Below, piece by piece: positions 22,275 to 34,199 of a DNA stretch of 64,000 nucleotides; within the stretch, counting starts at the first letter, position 1, and every line of letters starts with the position of its first letter. This DNA is from Zanthoxylum bungeanum (lineage: Eukaryota > Streptophyta > Magnoliopsida > Sapindales > Rutaceae). The notes under the pieces were generated by a model. It was given only the letters and a program-made list of their open reading frames with translations, had not been told where the DNA came from and made no database searches. The stretch is from positions 124,001 to 188,000 of the forward strand of contig SKCR01029061.1 in the NCBI GenBank assembly GCA_019454045.1, written 5' to 3'. The translations under genes were made by a program, and so were the position numbers.

Positions 22275-23609
22275 GGCGCGGAAAAATATTGCCATAAAGG
22301 TGGCCTTTTAGGATCTTTGTCTCTCGAAAGAAGAGGACCTTTAGACCAACATGCTAAGCCCATGCGCAATACAATATGATGCATGATCATGCGAAAAGAT
22401 GGCATACAAAGAAAAGCAAATAACTGAATACAAGGTGCGGCGAAGCATCATGGTAAAGGATTTTTAACCTCTTCAATTAGAGGACCTTTCATCGCACTTA
22501 CTAAGCCCATGCGCAATCTCAATGCATATATATGAAACAAAAAGTAAATACAAAGATATCGGATTTCGTATATCCGATTGAACATATCTCACATCCAATC
22601 GACTATACATTGACCGGCGTGGCAAAGCATCGTGGTAAAGGATTTTAACCTCTTTAATTAGAGGACCTTTTATCGCACTTACTAAGCTCATGCGCTTATC
22701 TCAATGCATATATATATGAAACAAAAAGTAAATACAAAGATATTGGATTTCGTATACCCGATTGAACATATCTCACATCCAATCGAATATACATTGACCG
22801 GCGTTGCAAAGCATCATGGTAAAGGATTTTAACCTCTTTAATTAGAGGACCTTTCATCGCACTTACTAAGCCCATGCGCAATCTCAATGCATATATATGA
22901 AACAAAAAGTAAATACAAAGATATCGGATTTCGTATATCCGATTGAACATATCTCACATCCAATCGAATATACATTGACCGGCGTGGCAAAGCATCGTGG
23001 TAAAGGATTTTAACCTCTTTAATTAGAGGACCTTTCATCGCACTTACTAAGCCCATGCGCAATCTCAATGCATATATATGAAACAAAAAGTAAATACAAA
23101 GATATCGGATTTCGTATATCCGATTGAATATATCTCACATCCAATCGAATATACATTGACCGGCGTGGCAAAGCATCGTGGTAAAGGATTTTAACCTCTT
23201 TAATTAGAGGACCTTTCATCGCACTTACTAAGCCCATGCGCAATCTCAATGCATATATATGAAACAAAAAGTAAATACAAAGATATCGGATTTCGTATAT
23301 CCGATTGAACATATCTCACATCCAATCGAATATACATTGACCGGCGTGGCAAAGCATCGTGGTAAAGGATTTTAACCTCTTTAATTAGAGGACCTTTCAT
23401 CGCACTTACTAAGCCCATGCGCTTATCTCAATGCATATATATATGAAACAAAAAGTAAATACAAAGATATCAGATTTCGTATACCCGATTGAACATATCT
23501 CACATCCAATCGAATATACATTGACTGGCGCGGCGAAGCATCGTGGTAAAGGATTTTTAACCCCTTCAATTAGAGGACTTTTCATCGCACTTACTAAGCC
23601 CATGCGCTC
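22275..23609. repeat. Tandem array of about 181-bp units in F5
   Basis: Units begin with GGCGTGGCAAAGCATCGTGG, or close variants, at about 22,437, 22,617, 22,800, 22,981, 23,162, 23,343 and 23,528, a spacing of 180-185 bp. A diverged, shorter unit precedes them at about 22,275. Each unit carries TTAATTAGAGGACCTTT, then CTTACTAAGCCCATGCGC, an ATGCATATATATG box, and a short palindromic ATATCGGATTTCGTATATCCGAT. The central units are almost identical, so they arose by recent amplification. Minus-strand ORFs that repeat here are by-products of the array. Confidence 0.95.
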
Positions 23610-25292
23610 GATCATATCACTACACGAACAAATAATATGCGGAAATTAAATAACGATTAATAAACACATCAAAACAACATAAAACAAAATATGCGCCGTT
23701 TGCTCAAGTGGTACGTGGAGTTGTATCCCGAGTGCAGATCATACTACCGTCCATTCGGAATCGGCTATGAAATTTACTTCCGGGTTTCCATCCTATATAC
23801 CATAAGAGGCGACGCATTTTTCATTTTAATCAAGGGCCACAACACACATCATATTCATAATACATGCATATTTATCTACTCAAGGGCCACAACATGCATT
23901 TTATCATAATAATCATGCGAACAAAACTCAATAAATAATAAAAATAAAACAGAAAACAAGTGTGAAAAATACCCTCAGGTCTAACCTTTTTGCCGACTTT
24001 CGGACTTGCGTTTCACGGAGATCGGAAGGGTTAAAGCTCCTCACTTTTTCGGTTCACTGGTTTAGCGTCTCAACTCGCTGTTTTACTATTTTGCTTGCTG
24101 TTTGGCCTCCGTTTTGTTGCTGTTTTCTCTGTATTTCTGTTTACTGTTTCAGGTTACTGTTTTAGTATTTTAGTGGACTGTTTTGGGTGTTTTTTAAAGG
24201 CTTTAAGTGCAGTTTTTTATGGTTTTTCAGGGGATGTAAGTGCAATTTTTTTGTCACTAGTTTGGGGATTTTAGGGACTGTTTTGGGGGCTAAAATTTTC
24301 GGTAATAATGCAGTTCAAAGGGGCAGATTTTTAGTAATAATGGGACAGATTTAGGGGACAGTTTTCGGTAATAATGGGAGTTTTATGGGGCTGCTGTTTT
24401 GGTTATATAGGGGGGCTTATTGGCTGCTATTTTGGCGTGATTTGGCTGATGTATATGGAGTTATTTGGCTGCTGTATTTCGGTGAAAAGGGACTGCTGTT
24501 ATGGTGGTGATTTTCGGTCTTTAGGGGGTGTAATTTTCGGTTGGTGTAAGGATGGAGATGAATAGAATTTCTTGTTTTTTTCTGCACTAGGCGTGAACTT
24601 GTAGGGGATTTCTTGTGATTTTCGTGTATCAAGAGATTGGAGAGTCCTTGGCTTTAGGTAATGGTTGTTTACATAGGGAAGGTTAGAGCTTCACCTTGTC
24701 TCACAAGGAAGGGATTTTGTGCATTCAATTAGGATATGATTTGGTGCTAGACAAGGAAAACAATGGATTTGATTGGGGGACATGGCTTAGCTAGATTAGG
24801 AAGTCAATACTTTTAATTTGTTATGATTGATTTTAATTAGGTATATCATCTTTTTAATTTATGTATATAACATATTTGATTTGTTTAAATTAGGCATGAT
24901 TTTATTTTATGTTTTATTTAATTTGGTAAATGATTTAATTATTATTTTAATTAATTACATTATCTAATTAATATTTAACTTAATATTTGATTTAATTTGG
25001 GTGTGTATTAGGGTGAATGGGCGTGTGGGCCTTGATGTGGGCGTGTGGGCCTTTGGTTGGTGGGTTTAGTTTGGTTAGTGGGTTAGGTGTGTGGGCTTGC
25101 GGGTTTTTAGGCCAAAGGTACTCTAGATGGAGGTCCGACAAGTGAGCTTGACGCTAAACAAGTGAATAAGAATCTAACAAAGTACCGATTCCCTTCCGAC
25201 GACCGTTTCCCTCAATATCCTTAACTATAAAAGGTAGTGCCTCCAACTGAGACTCATCATCGGGTTTCACATGCGAAAATACAATGTCTACA

Positions 25293-25339
25293 CCTATGTC
25301 ATAAGATTATTATGCATATTTACTAGTAGACCTAATATG
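25293..25339 (+). pseudogene. Copia F4: 47-bp coding sliver between insertions F5 and F2
   Basis: Begins with the duplicated CCTAT and reads, in the F4 frame, a decayed form of the conserved RT end (RLLCIFTSRPN), ending at the codons AAT ATG. It joins 21,317 on the left to 51,450 on the right, where the sequence resumes with EHWHAIERVMRYL. The sliver proves that F5 and F2 are two separate insertions only 47 bp apart in the same host element. Confidence 0.85.
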
Positions 25340-25989
25340 TGTTGGATTTGGTTCTTGGAGTGTCAATCCGAATTATACATTTTATTATTTATTAATAAAA
25401 TAATTACATTTTCATTTCATACCTTATTAATGATATTGTCATTATGCGTAATAGATTGATGTATATATATGCTAAGAATGACATCGACCTTATAATAGAC
25501 TTGTAGTAATACTGGATATTAGGTGGTCCGACATTGGGATACGTATTACTAATATAAAATATTCTTAAAGTAAATATTTCTAGTCGTTGATTTTGGAATA
25601 GGCTCGAATTCCTATAACCTATAAGACTAGCACATGTGGTATATTGGAATTAGAGTTCCAATGGTTTAACCCGATATACCATGAGTTTTGGAAACTCGTA
25701 TAGACGTGTGGGTATTAGTTGGACCAAATACTGAATGACTCATAGGTGATTCCTGATAGTTGGAAGTATACATCACTATCAATATGAGTATCCTCAAGTC
25801 GAGTGACATATGTAATCCATTTACTGTAGGATAGCATTGATTTTGTGTGAGATCCTTCACACTTTGATGTCATGTATGTCAGAAACCTTTCATGGTATGG
25901 CCTCTAGATGTTCATTAGGTGTGGACGGATGCACTCAGTAATCAAGTACGAATAAAGATAGGATCTGTCGGCCCGTATGTGTATCATAA

Positions 25990-26160
25990 GGATAAGGGTG
26001 TCAAAAAATCAAGGGCCTACCCCAGCCCAGGGTGAAAAAAGCTTGGGTTGCGCTTCAAAATGAGGGGCCCGAGCCGGGCTCAATAAAAAATGCCTGGACC
26101 GGGCTTAAAATAAATAATTTTATATTTATATAATAAATTTTATATATTTATAATTTATAT
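25990..26160. repeat. Possible truncated hAT-like insert in F2 LTR
   Basis: AAGGGTGTCAAAAAATCAAG followed by GGCCC/GGGCC-rich sequence (GAGGGGCCCGAGCCGGGCTC) and then AT-rich DNA looks like one end of a hAT-type element. I find no matching inverted end or 8-bp duplication on the right, and the second F2 LTR copy does not cover this part. The call is tentative. Confidence 0.3.
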
Positions 26161-27615
26161 AAAATTTAGGTATCCATGTAAGTAAAGTCACGATTCTTAA
26201 ATCTTTAGACAAAGTTGATCACCTAGGGTGGATCGCATCAGTTATGAAGAATCGTGGACATGTCAACATGAGATGTGCGTCTCAAAAACTTGACGGTGTA
26301 TTTTATGTTTTCTAAGCACAACTCGGATAGCCTATGATGGAATGATTGTTAAACATATGTGATGACCTCGACTTATATAGTTCAGAAAGATCGTTTGTGT
26401 TTTTCACGAATTCGGAGGTGGCCAAATTACCTACATATTAGCTAGGCTTATATGACGAACGTGTCTGAACTTCGAGAGTCTCAATATGAAGTGTACTCGT
26501 TGAGCACTTGGGTAGCTGATTAATTTTGATAAAAGATAATATTCGATATTATAATTATCAATTAATATCAAGTGTTATGGGATAACATTGATTATTTACT
26601 TTGACCTAATTTGATTAATTAGATTAATTCAATAATTACACAAAGACTTAATTGTAAAATCATAATTATCTCTACCATTTGAGGATATTATGGTGATTGT
26701 AAGTATATAATAATAGGTGGTTTTGGCTTGATTTAATTGGATTAAATCAAAGTTGCAAATATTTAACTAATATATTTCCTAATCTTTGGTTGGATTTAAT
26801 TGGATTAAATCAAAGTGGGAGACAATGGAGATTAGTCACACCTAATTATGCATATTTGGAAAAATTAGATTAGGCCCACATAAAAGTTTATTACAACTTT
26901 TATTAATTAAAAATTACCTAAGTTTTGCTATAAATAACAAGCTTTATGAAGGTTTTAATTAAGCAAAATAAAAGCTTATGAAAGCTAAGTACAAGCAAAT
27001 TCTTAAAGAAATCAACCTAAGTTATAGAAGTGTTTAAAGAAGCTTGTGAAGTTTCTACAACATTTCATTCTATGAGTTGGATCTTGGATTGAAGCTTGCT
27101 AATATTGGAATCAATATTGGATCTTGGAGTGAAGTTTGCAAACATTGGAGGTTCTCATATCATTTCAACAAGAGAATGAGATTGGATCTTTGCATCAGAC
27201 TTATTAGGTAAGTTTTAACTTCTTTTAAGTTATTTTATTTTATGTATTGGATACATGATCACATAGATTAATGTTGAAATAATGCTAATTAATTGTATTA
27301 TGATGCTTTGGAAGTGTAATCACAATATGCTTGTAATTGGGTCAAGATATTCATGTTAGACAAAGATATAAATTATAGTTTGGAACTATAGATTAAAGCT
27401 TAGAGTTATGAATATCATACTAGAATCACTTGACCACCTTTGGATGGCCTAGAATTATTCACGAGACATTTCTTATTGGGATTCTAATTTGGTTTGTATA
27501 TTAGATTCAAAATTTACGCAAATGCGTGTTTAGAATAAATTTATGTTTTTGTAAAAATATTTAAAATTCTGAAAAACTTGAATTTGTTCTATGTAGATGT
27601 TGATTTTGAAATTAA

Positions 27616-27646
27616 AATAATAATAATAATAATAATAATAATAATT
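27616..27646. repeat. (AAT)n microsatellite in F2 LTR
   Basis: About ten uninterrupted ATA/TAA triplets. The corresponding place in the other F2 LTR (around 51,040) has only ATTAAAAATTAATTTT, so the array expanded in this copy after the two LTRs separated. Confidence 0.9.
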
Positions 27647-28031
27647 TTGGGTCTTTTGAAGTGTTTATAGAAGACCGAAAGAATTAGGGTATTAAACCAT
27701 AATTCCTTCAGCTCACTGGAGAGTGAGATGAAGGAAAAGGCAAATGAAATGAATTTAAAAAAAATTAAAATAAAATTCAGAACTGTGTGCGCACTGTAGC
27801 TCGTGCACTTCACGCTCGTTGCCAACTTGACACACGTTGAATTTCTTTTCGTTCGTTCTTGAGCTTCCGAACTCCAATTCAGTCCCGATTTTTTCCTACA
27901 CACTCGTAATGAAATATAATATTTCATTAAATTATTTAAAATTACACCTATATTTTATATCCATGGGTTAGACCCACTTTCACTACACAGAGAACCGATC
28001 TGACCCTAGGGGTTCCACAACTGCCCCAACA

Positions 28032-28436
28032 AAATGATATCAGTAGTAAGGCTTAACCACACAACACATATTTTTGAATATATGTCATAGTATGTAAAGC
28101 ATGTTTTAAATTAAAAATTTTGACTTAATTAAATTAATGACTTGATTGTCATAAATTTTTCGCGAATAGGTGATTACTTTATTTAAGTAATATTATTAGT
28201 AATGTTGGAGCATTATTGGATGGTCTGTCTTGTCAATATGGAGATGAATGAGTTCTTACTACTTATATCTAATATCGTCTTTAGTGGGATGATAAAAGTG
28301 CTCGGAACTTAGGTCGCTCTAGTAAAACACTAGATATAGCGTGATGAGTTAACTCAGTCACCTAATATCGAATTTAGTGTGAGGGTGTACATACGAAGCT
28401 CATCAATGCAAATTGACAAGTATACACATAGAACAC
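28032..28436 (+). other. F2 leader with primer-binding site (first part)
   Basis: TGATATCAGTAGTAAGG at 28,035-28,051 is a mutated version of the initiator-tRNA-complementary TGGTATCAGAGC site, as expected four bases after the LTR end. The remainder is non-coding and contains a recurring TAATATCG(T/A)(C/A)TTTAGTG motif at about 28,269 and 28,363. The leader resumes at 30,538 after a solo LTR. Confidence 0.65.
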
Positions 28437-30537
28437 TGTTGGACAAAATGACCCATAGCGTCACTATTTGCACAGATCATTGTGTTGTTGTAGCAAATTA
28501 ACTATGTGACAAGGAAATTGCACTCTCATCATTTGTGATTAGATCACCATAGATATATAAATGAAGAGAGGTCCCTGTGATTAGTTCCTGGACTGAGAAT
28601 GATATGAGACAGTATCAGTCCCCGAAGGATTAATCATTAAATATCCCTAGCCGGAGTATTATCGAGACTGGACATCGATAATGCGGAATAGGCTAGTATT
28701 CCACTTGTGTGCGTTGTGAGGGCACAACGGCATAGTTCTCATATATATAAGTATCAGATACTTATGCAAGTGCGATAGGAGGTCGTGTTTCACCGATGGT
28801 ACGGGAAACAGCTTCGCTCTGGATAGACCCCTCGGAATCCCATTGATATTATGACTATGTGTCTATGGGAGGCCGAAATCAAGGTAGGTGTGTATAGTCT
28901 TAACCTGAGACTTATATCGCTAATACTTACGATAATCGATAGACTTTAGTCTTGGTGGTACAGGGCTTTAACCGGTTCTGCGTACACCACTTCTGGGTTT
29001 ATCAGAGAGTCGTAGTGTATTGGGTGTGATGTCAAGACGGAAGTATCACTTCAGTCATAGTGGAGATGATGTCACGCAGGATACGGTACTAGTGCTCTTG
29101 AGTGTTGCGCAACCAATCGGGATATTGTGACCAAGTCATGAATATCCGATTATAGAGACTATGTTACCAGACATCCGATATGTGCTTCGGACGGGGTAGA
29201 CACTTATCCAACCCCAGCCCTAGCACGTGACTATCTGATACTGGGCCGATATATACAATACAATGGTATACTACGCTTGATACAGATCTTAATATTCTTA
29301 GATAAATATGACCGGAGAATTTGGTAGACATCGTGCTTTGCTAGGAGCCGACCTTGTCTCGTAAATCGGTAGAACGTAGTACTTGATACGTACGTGATTC
29401 GGATACACCGACGACCGTATTTACTGCCAACGTATCCGGAGATCTCATGGGTCGCTTCCCGATAATGCACCGATGACGCATAACTCGCACTCATTAATAA
29501 TCTGGGATTATTTAGAAGAAAGAGAAAATTGATCTAGGATTAATTACGGAGATATTTTATCTAGGATAAAATATCGTCTAGAGAGAGATAACGATTAATT
29601 TGGAATTAATCGGTAAATTAATATATTCGATATATTAAACGAAATTAGATTTCGACGCGGAATTAAAATTAGATTTTAATTCGGGCGAACGAATTAATTT
29701 AGAATTAATTCGTTAGCGACGTGAATAGTGAGTTCGCTAGGAGTAATCATTTAATTACGACGCGACGGAAAATCGTTAATTTGGAATTAACGAACCCGAG
29801 CCTGAGTGTGATTGCGAGCGCATTCGTATTCGAATTCGAGTACGGCGATGCAAGTCACATCAAGCATCAAATCAATCGTCACATCAAGCGTCAAATCAAA
29901 AGTCACTTTGAGTGATTGATTGATTGATTGATTGATGATGGATTGATGGATTGACTTGCATCACATCACTTTATTAAAGTGACATGTGAATAGTGATGCA
30001 AGTGGGTGGAATAGTAACCTTGATGGATGTGTAATTGATTTACATAGATTTTATTGGATAAAATAAATGGAAAAGGCTTATTATTTTTGGAAAAATATAT
30101 AAGTCATTCTTGTAAATCATTTACACAATTAATCCATTTACAACTTTTAGCTTTCTTCCTTCTCTCTCACGCCCTTGGGGCTTCTCTTCTCTTCACTGCA
30201 CAGCTCACTGCCGTGAGCTTAAAGGGAAGCAATGAGTGATTTTCATGTTGAGAAATCATGTGCTAGCACACTTGCGACTATTGCGAAGGTGTTAGGGAGG
30301 TTCACCCATGAGGCGGGACTCATCCGACGGAGTTTGGAGCTTCGAAATGAGACCCAAAACTGCCAAACCAGTGAGCATGAACTGCAGCAGTGGGGGCACC
30401 AAACCAGTGGGTTTTGTGGCTTCGTTCGTCTTCAAATCGACTCAACCGACCGATGTAAGTATTCCGCTATCTTCGTTGGTGTATTCACGCATTATTTCAT
30501 GTCTTGTTTGATCTTGGGACCTAGATAATAACCAACA
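28437..30537 (+). repeat. Solo F1 LTR in the leader of F2
   Basis: 2,101-bp LTR from TGTTGGACAAAATGACCC to ACCAACA. Flanking bases are AACAC on the left and AATAC on the right, a 5-bp duplication with one later mutation. No internal F1 sequence is attached, so it is a solo LTR. A TGATTGATTGATTGATTGATG microsatellite-like tract (about 29,912-29,955) and a long stretch of CATCAAGCG(T/C)CAAATCA repeats (about 29,850-29,900) distinguish this copy. ORFs within it are not maintained in sister LTRs. Confidence 0.88.
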
Positions 30538-30647
30538 AATACGTCTTAATCCAATATCGTCATTAGTGTGAAGATAAGAAACAGTTAAGGACCAGACTAA
30601 GAGTCACAGGATATGATGGACCTTGGAGGTCTACCTAATTAGTTTAT
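30538..30647 (+). other. F2 leader, second part
   Basis: Short non-coding segment with CCAATATCGTCATTAGTGTG at about 30,553. The same motif recurs at 47,712 on the other side of F3, which indicates that both flanks belong to one leader containing a repeated motif. It ends with the target sequence TTTAT (30,643-30,647) of F3. Confidence 0.65.
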
Positions 30648-32231
30648 TGTAAGTGATTCTCGGGTCGGGGCAAAAATCATATTTCAAAATTTTTTTTCAA
30701 AATACCGAGTAAATTATTCAATATCTTATATGAATAATCTATTCGAATTTCACCCAAACCCAAAAATATTACTCATATGTGTGATCAAATTAGATGAAGT
30801 AATAATCCGACCACAAAAGGCCCTTAGTCCGACCACATCAAGTTATGGCCGACCACATGAGGTCTTGATCCGACCAGACCATATCCGACCAGACGAGGTC
30901 CGACCAGATCATGTCCGACCAGACCATGTCCGACCAGACCAGGTCCTACCAGACCACGTCCGACACTTAAAACCAACATTTGAATCAAGCTTCTAAAACA
31001 CCAAACAAACCTCACCACAATGAAATAACTATAGAACAATTCTAGGCCATCTAAGAGTAACTCTAGAATGACAACTAGTTTCTTAAAACATCAATAGAAT
31101 GCTTATTAACTCATTAGTAACATTCTATGATCTTTATACATGCACAACCCTTTCAAAAACTTTCATTCTCCAAAATACATAGAATAAAGAATAAGAAAAA
31201 CATAAGAACATCACAAGATGAAGACCACAACAAGAGGAACATTTTTCTCTCTAATGGCAAGTTAGAAATACTTACTAAATTTCAAGCTTTTCCTTGTTTT
31301 TGCTTTTCTTTCTCTCAAGATTCTATGTCTTCTTTCAACGGAGTTTTAGGTAAAAGTGAAAGGTTATATTTTACAAAATGAAAAAACAAAATAATTTATA
31401 CTTAAAAAATAAGCCTTGGCCGAAAATTCAAGCATAAAAAATATCTAGATATTTATTTTGTATTTCATTAATTAGCATTTATCAACTTGTATTTTTAATC
31501 ATCAAACATTTAATGAATTAAAGTAAGTCAACAAAAGCATCTAAGTCATTAAAATAAATATCATAACTTTAAAATATATATACTTTAATTAATTTAATCA
31601 TTTAACAATTAATTAATTAATTAAATACAAATATATTAAATATATGTATAATATTGACATTAAATATTCAATACATATATTCATTTATGATATTAGTCAA
31701 ATTTCAATTTGATAATTAATTAATGTGTATTTGAATTAATCAAGTATTAAATGTAAATACACAAAAATTAAGGAAATGACTATCGGATCCCTACACATGT
31801 ACTTTACATTTAACCTTTAAACGACTTATAAATAATCAACATTATTTATAATTGTTTCCCTAGTGCTCTACGAGTATATTTCATTAGTGAGACTCTCTAG
31901 ATTCAGGCATATCCGTCACGAAATCCAATTTCATGTTCTTAATTTATCCACTTGTAAATTATGACGATCACGAATAGACTCGCTGAATCATACAGGTCGA
32001 GATCATGGCAAATGTATAATTCCTCCGTTACAGGTATCCGGATAAATCCCAGAGATATAGATGTAAACGTCAAATCTCTATAGGGATTATCCAGTCAACT
32101 ATTCTATTAGCAATCTCAAAAAGAATGTTTAGAATTGGCTTCTAAACTGTACTACGGGCCCATGGTTTTATCTGATTGCTAATCATATGAACTACATATG
32201 CTCTGATACACAGAACTAACGGATCTTATCC
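30648..32231 (-). repeat. Copia F3 3' LTR, truncated
   Basis: Matches 45,452 to about 47,105, the opposite LTR of the same minus-strand element. It starts TGTAAGTGATTCTCGGG right after the TTTAT duplication. On its right it breaks off at ACGGATCTTATC and joins the middle of F3 reverse transcriptase, so the LTR start (on the minus strand), polypurine tract, RNase H and most of RT have been deleted. It carries a 15-bp-unit minisatellite at 30,790-30,965. Otherwise it is AT-rich and non-coding. Confidence 0.85.
30790..30965. repeat. Minisatellite with a 15-bp CCGACCAGACCATGT-type unit (F3 left LTR)
   Basis: At least eight units of the form (T)CCGACCAGAC(C)NNGT, preceded by longer variants with CCGACCACATCAAGTTATGG. 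Because 15 is a multiple of three, all frames stay open and the array reads as a fake repeat protein (RPDHV repeats). The paired LTR has a different copy arrangement. Confidence 0.9.
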
Positions 32232-34199
32232 TTCAAGAAGCGGAACCAAGTCCCAAACTTGATTCTCATGCATTGAATCTATCTCGGATTTCATGGCACT
32301 TTTCCATTTCACGGAGTCGATATCCAACTTCGATTCTCTATAGGTGAAAAGATATGTCTCTTCAACTAAGAGAACATCCAGACTCTTTTCTTGTATCAAA
32401 TACAAGCGTTCTGGAGGTCTAGATACCCTTTCTGACCTATGGAGTGTGTGTGTTGCAGGTCTTTCATCTACTTGAACTTCAAGTTCCTCCATTGGTTCGT
32501 TGTTTTCAGGTTGTACTTCATCAAGTTCAATCTGTCTATGATTACCACCTTCTGACAAAAATTCTACTTCTAGAAATTTTACGAAACGAGCTACGAATAC
32601 ATTTCGATGCTCGGTATCATAGAACATAAATCCCCTCATTTTCGAAGGATATCCGACAAACCTAAACTTTTACCCTCGAGGCGAAAGCTTATCTTGCTAG
32701 TCACCCCGACATAAGCAGGACAACCCCAAACCTCAATGTAACTAAGATTTGGTCTTCTACCGAACCATATCTCATATGGTGTCGTAGGTACAGCTTTTGA
32801 AGGAATCTTATTCAAAAGATGTGCAGCTGTTAAAAGAGAGTAACCCCATAAGAAATAGGGAAAATCTGTGAAACTCAACATTGATAGGACCATATCCAAT
32901 AAAGTCTGATTTCTCCTCTCAAATACTCCATTGTGTTGTGGAGTACCTGGAGGAGTATATTGAGCGAGAATCCCATTCTCCTTCATATAATCCATGAACT
33001 CACCACTCATATATTCGCCACCTCGATCAGATCGAAGGCATTTGATATATTGACCAGTTTGTTTTTCTACATCATTTCGGAACTCTTTGAACTTTTCAAA
33101 GGTTTCCGATTTATGTCGCATCAAATACACATAACAGTACCATGACAGATCATCGGTAAAGGTAATGAAGTACGAATAACCACTGTGAGCAGTCTGACTT
33201 AGTGGACCACATACATCTGAATTTACGAGTTCTAGTAAGTTAGTGGCGCGGTGTCCAACACCAGAAAATGGGGCTTTGGTCATCTTACCCTGAATGCATG
33301 ATTCACAAGTTGGATAGGATTCAATGGTGAGATTTGGTATCAAACCATTCCTAACCAATTGGGTAAGGCGTTTAACACCGATGTGACTTAGCCGCATATG
33401 CCAAAGTTCAGTATCATTAATTTCAGGTAAACTACATTTATTAATTCCAGTACTTAAAATATCTTTTGAAGTTTGCAATGTATAATGACCATACTGGTTT
33501 GGACAACAAAGGATCTGAATATTATTTTTATCATATAAATATAAAGAACAGTTCTTAATATTAATACAAAAGCCTTCTGTATCCAATACAAAAAGTGATA
33601 TTAATATTAGCTACACATCCAGGTATAAAATGGCATTCATTTAATAAAAGTGTCTCATTCGGCAATGAGATCTCGCATACTCCCACTGCAACTGCATCCA
33701 GTGAGTCTCCACTCCCGAATCGCAACTGCATCTCTCCAGGCTTCAGTCTTCTACTTTCCTTCAGCACCTGCAACGAATTGCAAATGTGAATGGGACAAGC
33801 AGAATCTAAAATCCAGTTGGACGTAACGGCTTCACAAGCCAAAGATATATCAATAATTGGAAAAATAAATGTACCTGATGTAGATGCTCTCTCCCTCCTT
33901 AGCTGGGCGATGTAGTCAGGACAATTCCTTTTCCAATGCCCGACTCCGCTGCAGTGATGACATTTGTCTTCAGAAGCCCTCTTGGGCTTTTCTATCTTCG
34001 CTTGCAGGTGGAGGACCCAAACCCTTCTTCTTCTTCCCTTTCTTCTTTTTCCCTTTCTTCTTCTTTCCCTTTGGCCAGGCCTGGGAAGAAGCGGAAAGAG
34101 AAGTAGGTCTTGGAGGACGAGTCGGTACTCCCTTCTTAAGGTCCTCATCCACCATGAGCAACATCCTATGTAACTCATGGTAGGTACAGATAGTCTCAT
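32226..34199 (-). pseudogene. Copia F3 pol: protease, integrase and start of RT (minus strand)
   Basis: Read from right to left. A CCHC knuckle (CHHCSGVGHWKRNC) lies at about 33,960-33,920. The protease active site reads ILDSACPIHIC, that is DSA instead of DSG. GAG-pre-integrase follows (LWHMRLSHIGVKRL, CESC). The integrase core is in a 316-codon open frame (32,636-33,586) with the conserved NSDVCGP, FTDDLSWY and SDRGGEY acidic residues and TPQHNGVFERRNQTLLDM. A linker and the first RT residues (ENQVWDLV) come last. The frame changes several times, and the rest of RT and RNase H are deleted at 32,226, so it is not functional. Integrase normally inserts the cDNA in the nucleus. Confidence 0.9.

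Larger units (their letters stand above)
21318..25292 (-). mobile_element. F5: 3,975-bp TG...CA insertion, probably a giant solo LTR of a gypsy element
   Basis: Starts TGTGGTGACACAGG and ends AATGTCTACA, and is flanked by a perfect 5-bp duplication CCTAT (21,313-21,317 and 25,293-25,297) inside the F4 RT frame. TG...CA ends with a 5-bp TSD are those of an LTR-retrotransposon insertion, but no gag or pol is found inside, so a solo LTR or a non-coding (LARD-like) element is likely. The first 220 bp, read in reverse, resemble the F6 LTR end at 13,700-13,925, which suggests a Tat/Ogre relative lying on the minus strand. It contains a CGTTCG-rich block, an array of 181-bp repeats, and a T/G-rich region (24,040-24,560) rich in CTGTTTT and GGGGG. 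Confidence 0.85.
25340..28031 (+). repeat. Copia F2 5' LTR (2.69 kb)
   Basis: Runs from TGTTGGATTTGGTTCTTGG to GCCCCAACA. It is followed by a primer-binding site and, far downstream, by F2 gag (47,928). Positions from about 26,266 to the end match the truncated second copy at 49,678-51,449. The left flanking five bases are ATATG (25,335-25,339) and the right flanking five after the other LTR are GTATG (51,450-51,454), an almost perfect TSD within F4 codons. It holds an (AAT)n microsatellite and a GC-rich insert resembling a hAT end. No gene is present; ORFs here are chance. Confidence 0.8.

Noticed and set aside
22275..23609. Regularly spaced repeats suggestive of a CRISPR array
   Set aside because: The whole 181-bp unit is repeated without unique spacers, and this is a plant nuclear retroelement.
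22473..23615. A series of similar minus-strand ORFs (MGLVSAMKGPLIKE-type) that look like a tandem gene family
   Set aside because: They are the same 181-bp repeat read over and over. The period is not a multiple of three, so each ORF stops in the next unit. No start or stop is maintained.
30730..31039. ORFs on both strands encoding RPDHV or VGHGLVGPGL repeats
   Set aside because: They arise from the 15-bp minisatellite, which stays open in every frame. No initiation context or domain is present.
33884..34183. Plus-strand ORF with an FFFFPFFFFPFFFFP run
   Set aside because: It is the reverse complement of the lysine-rich gag linker of F3.
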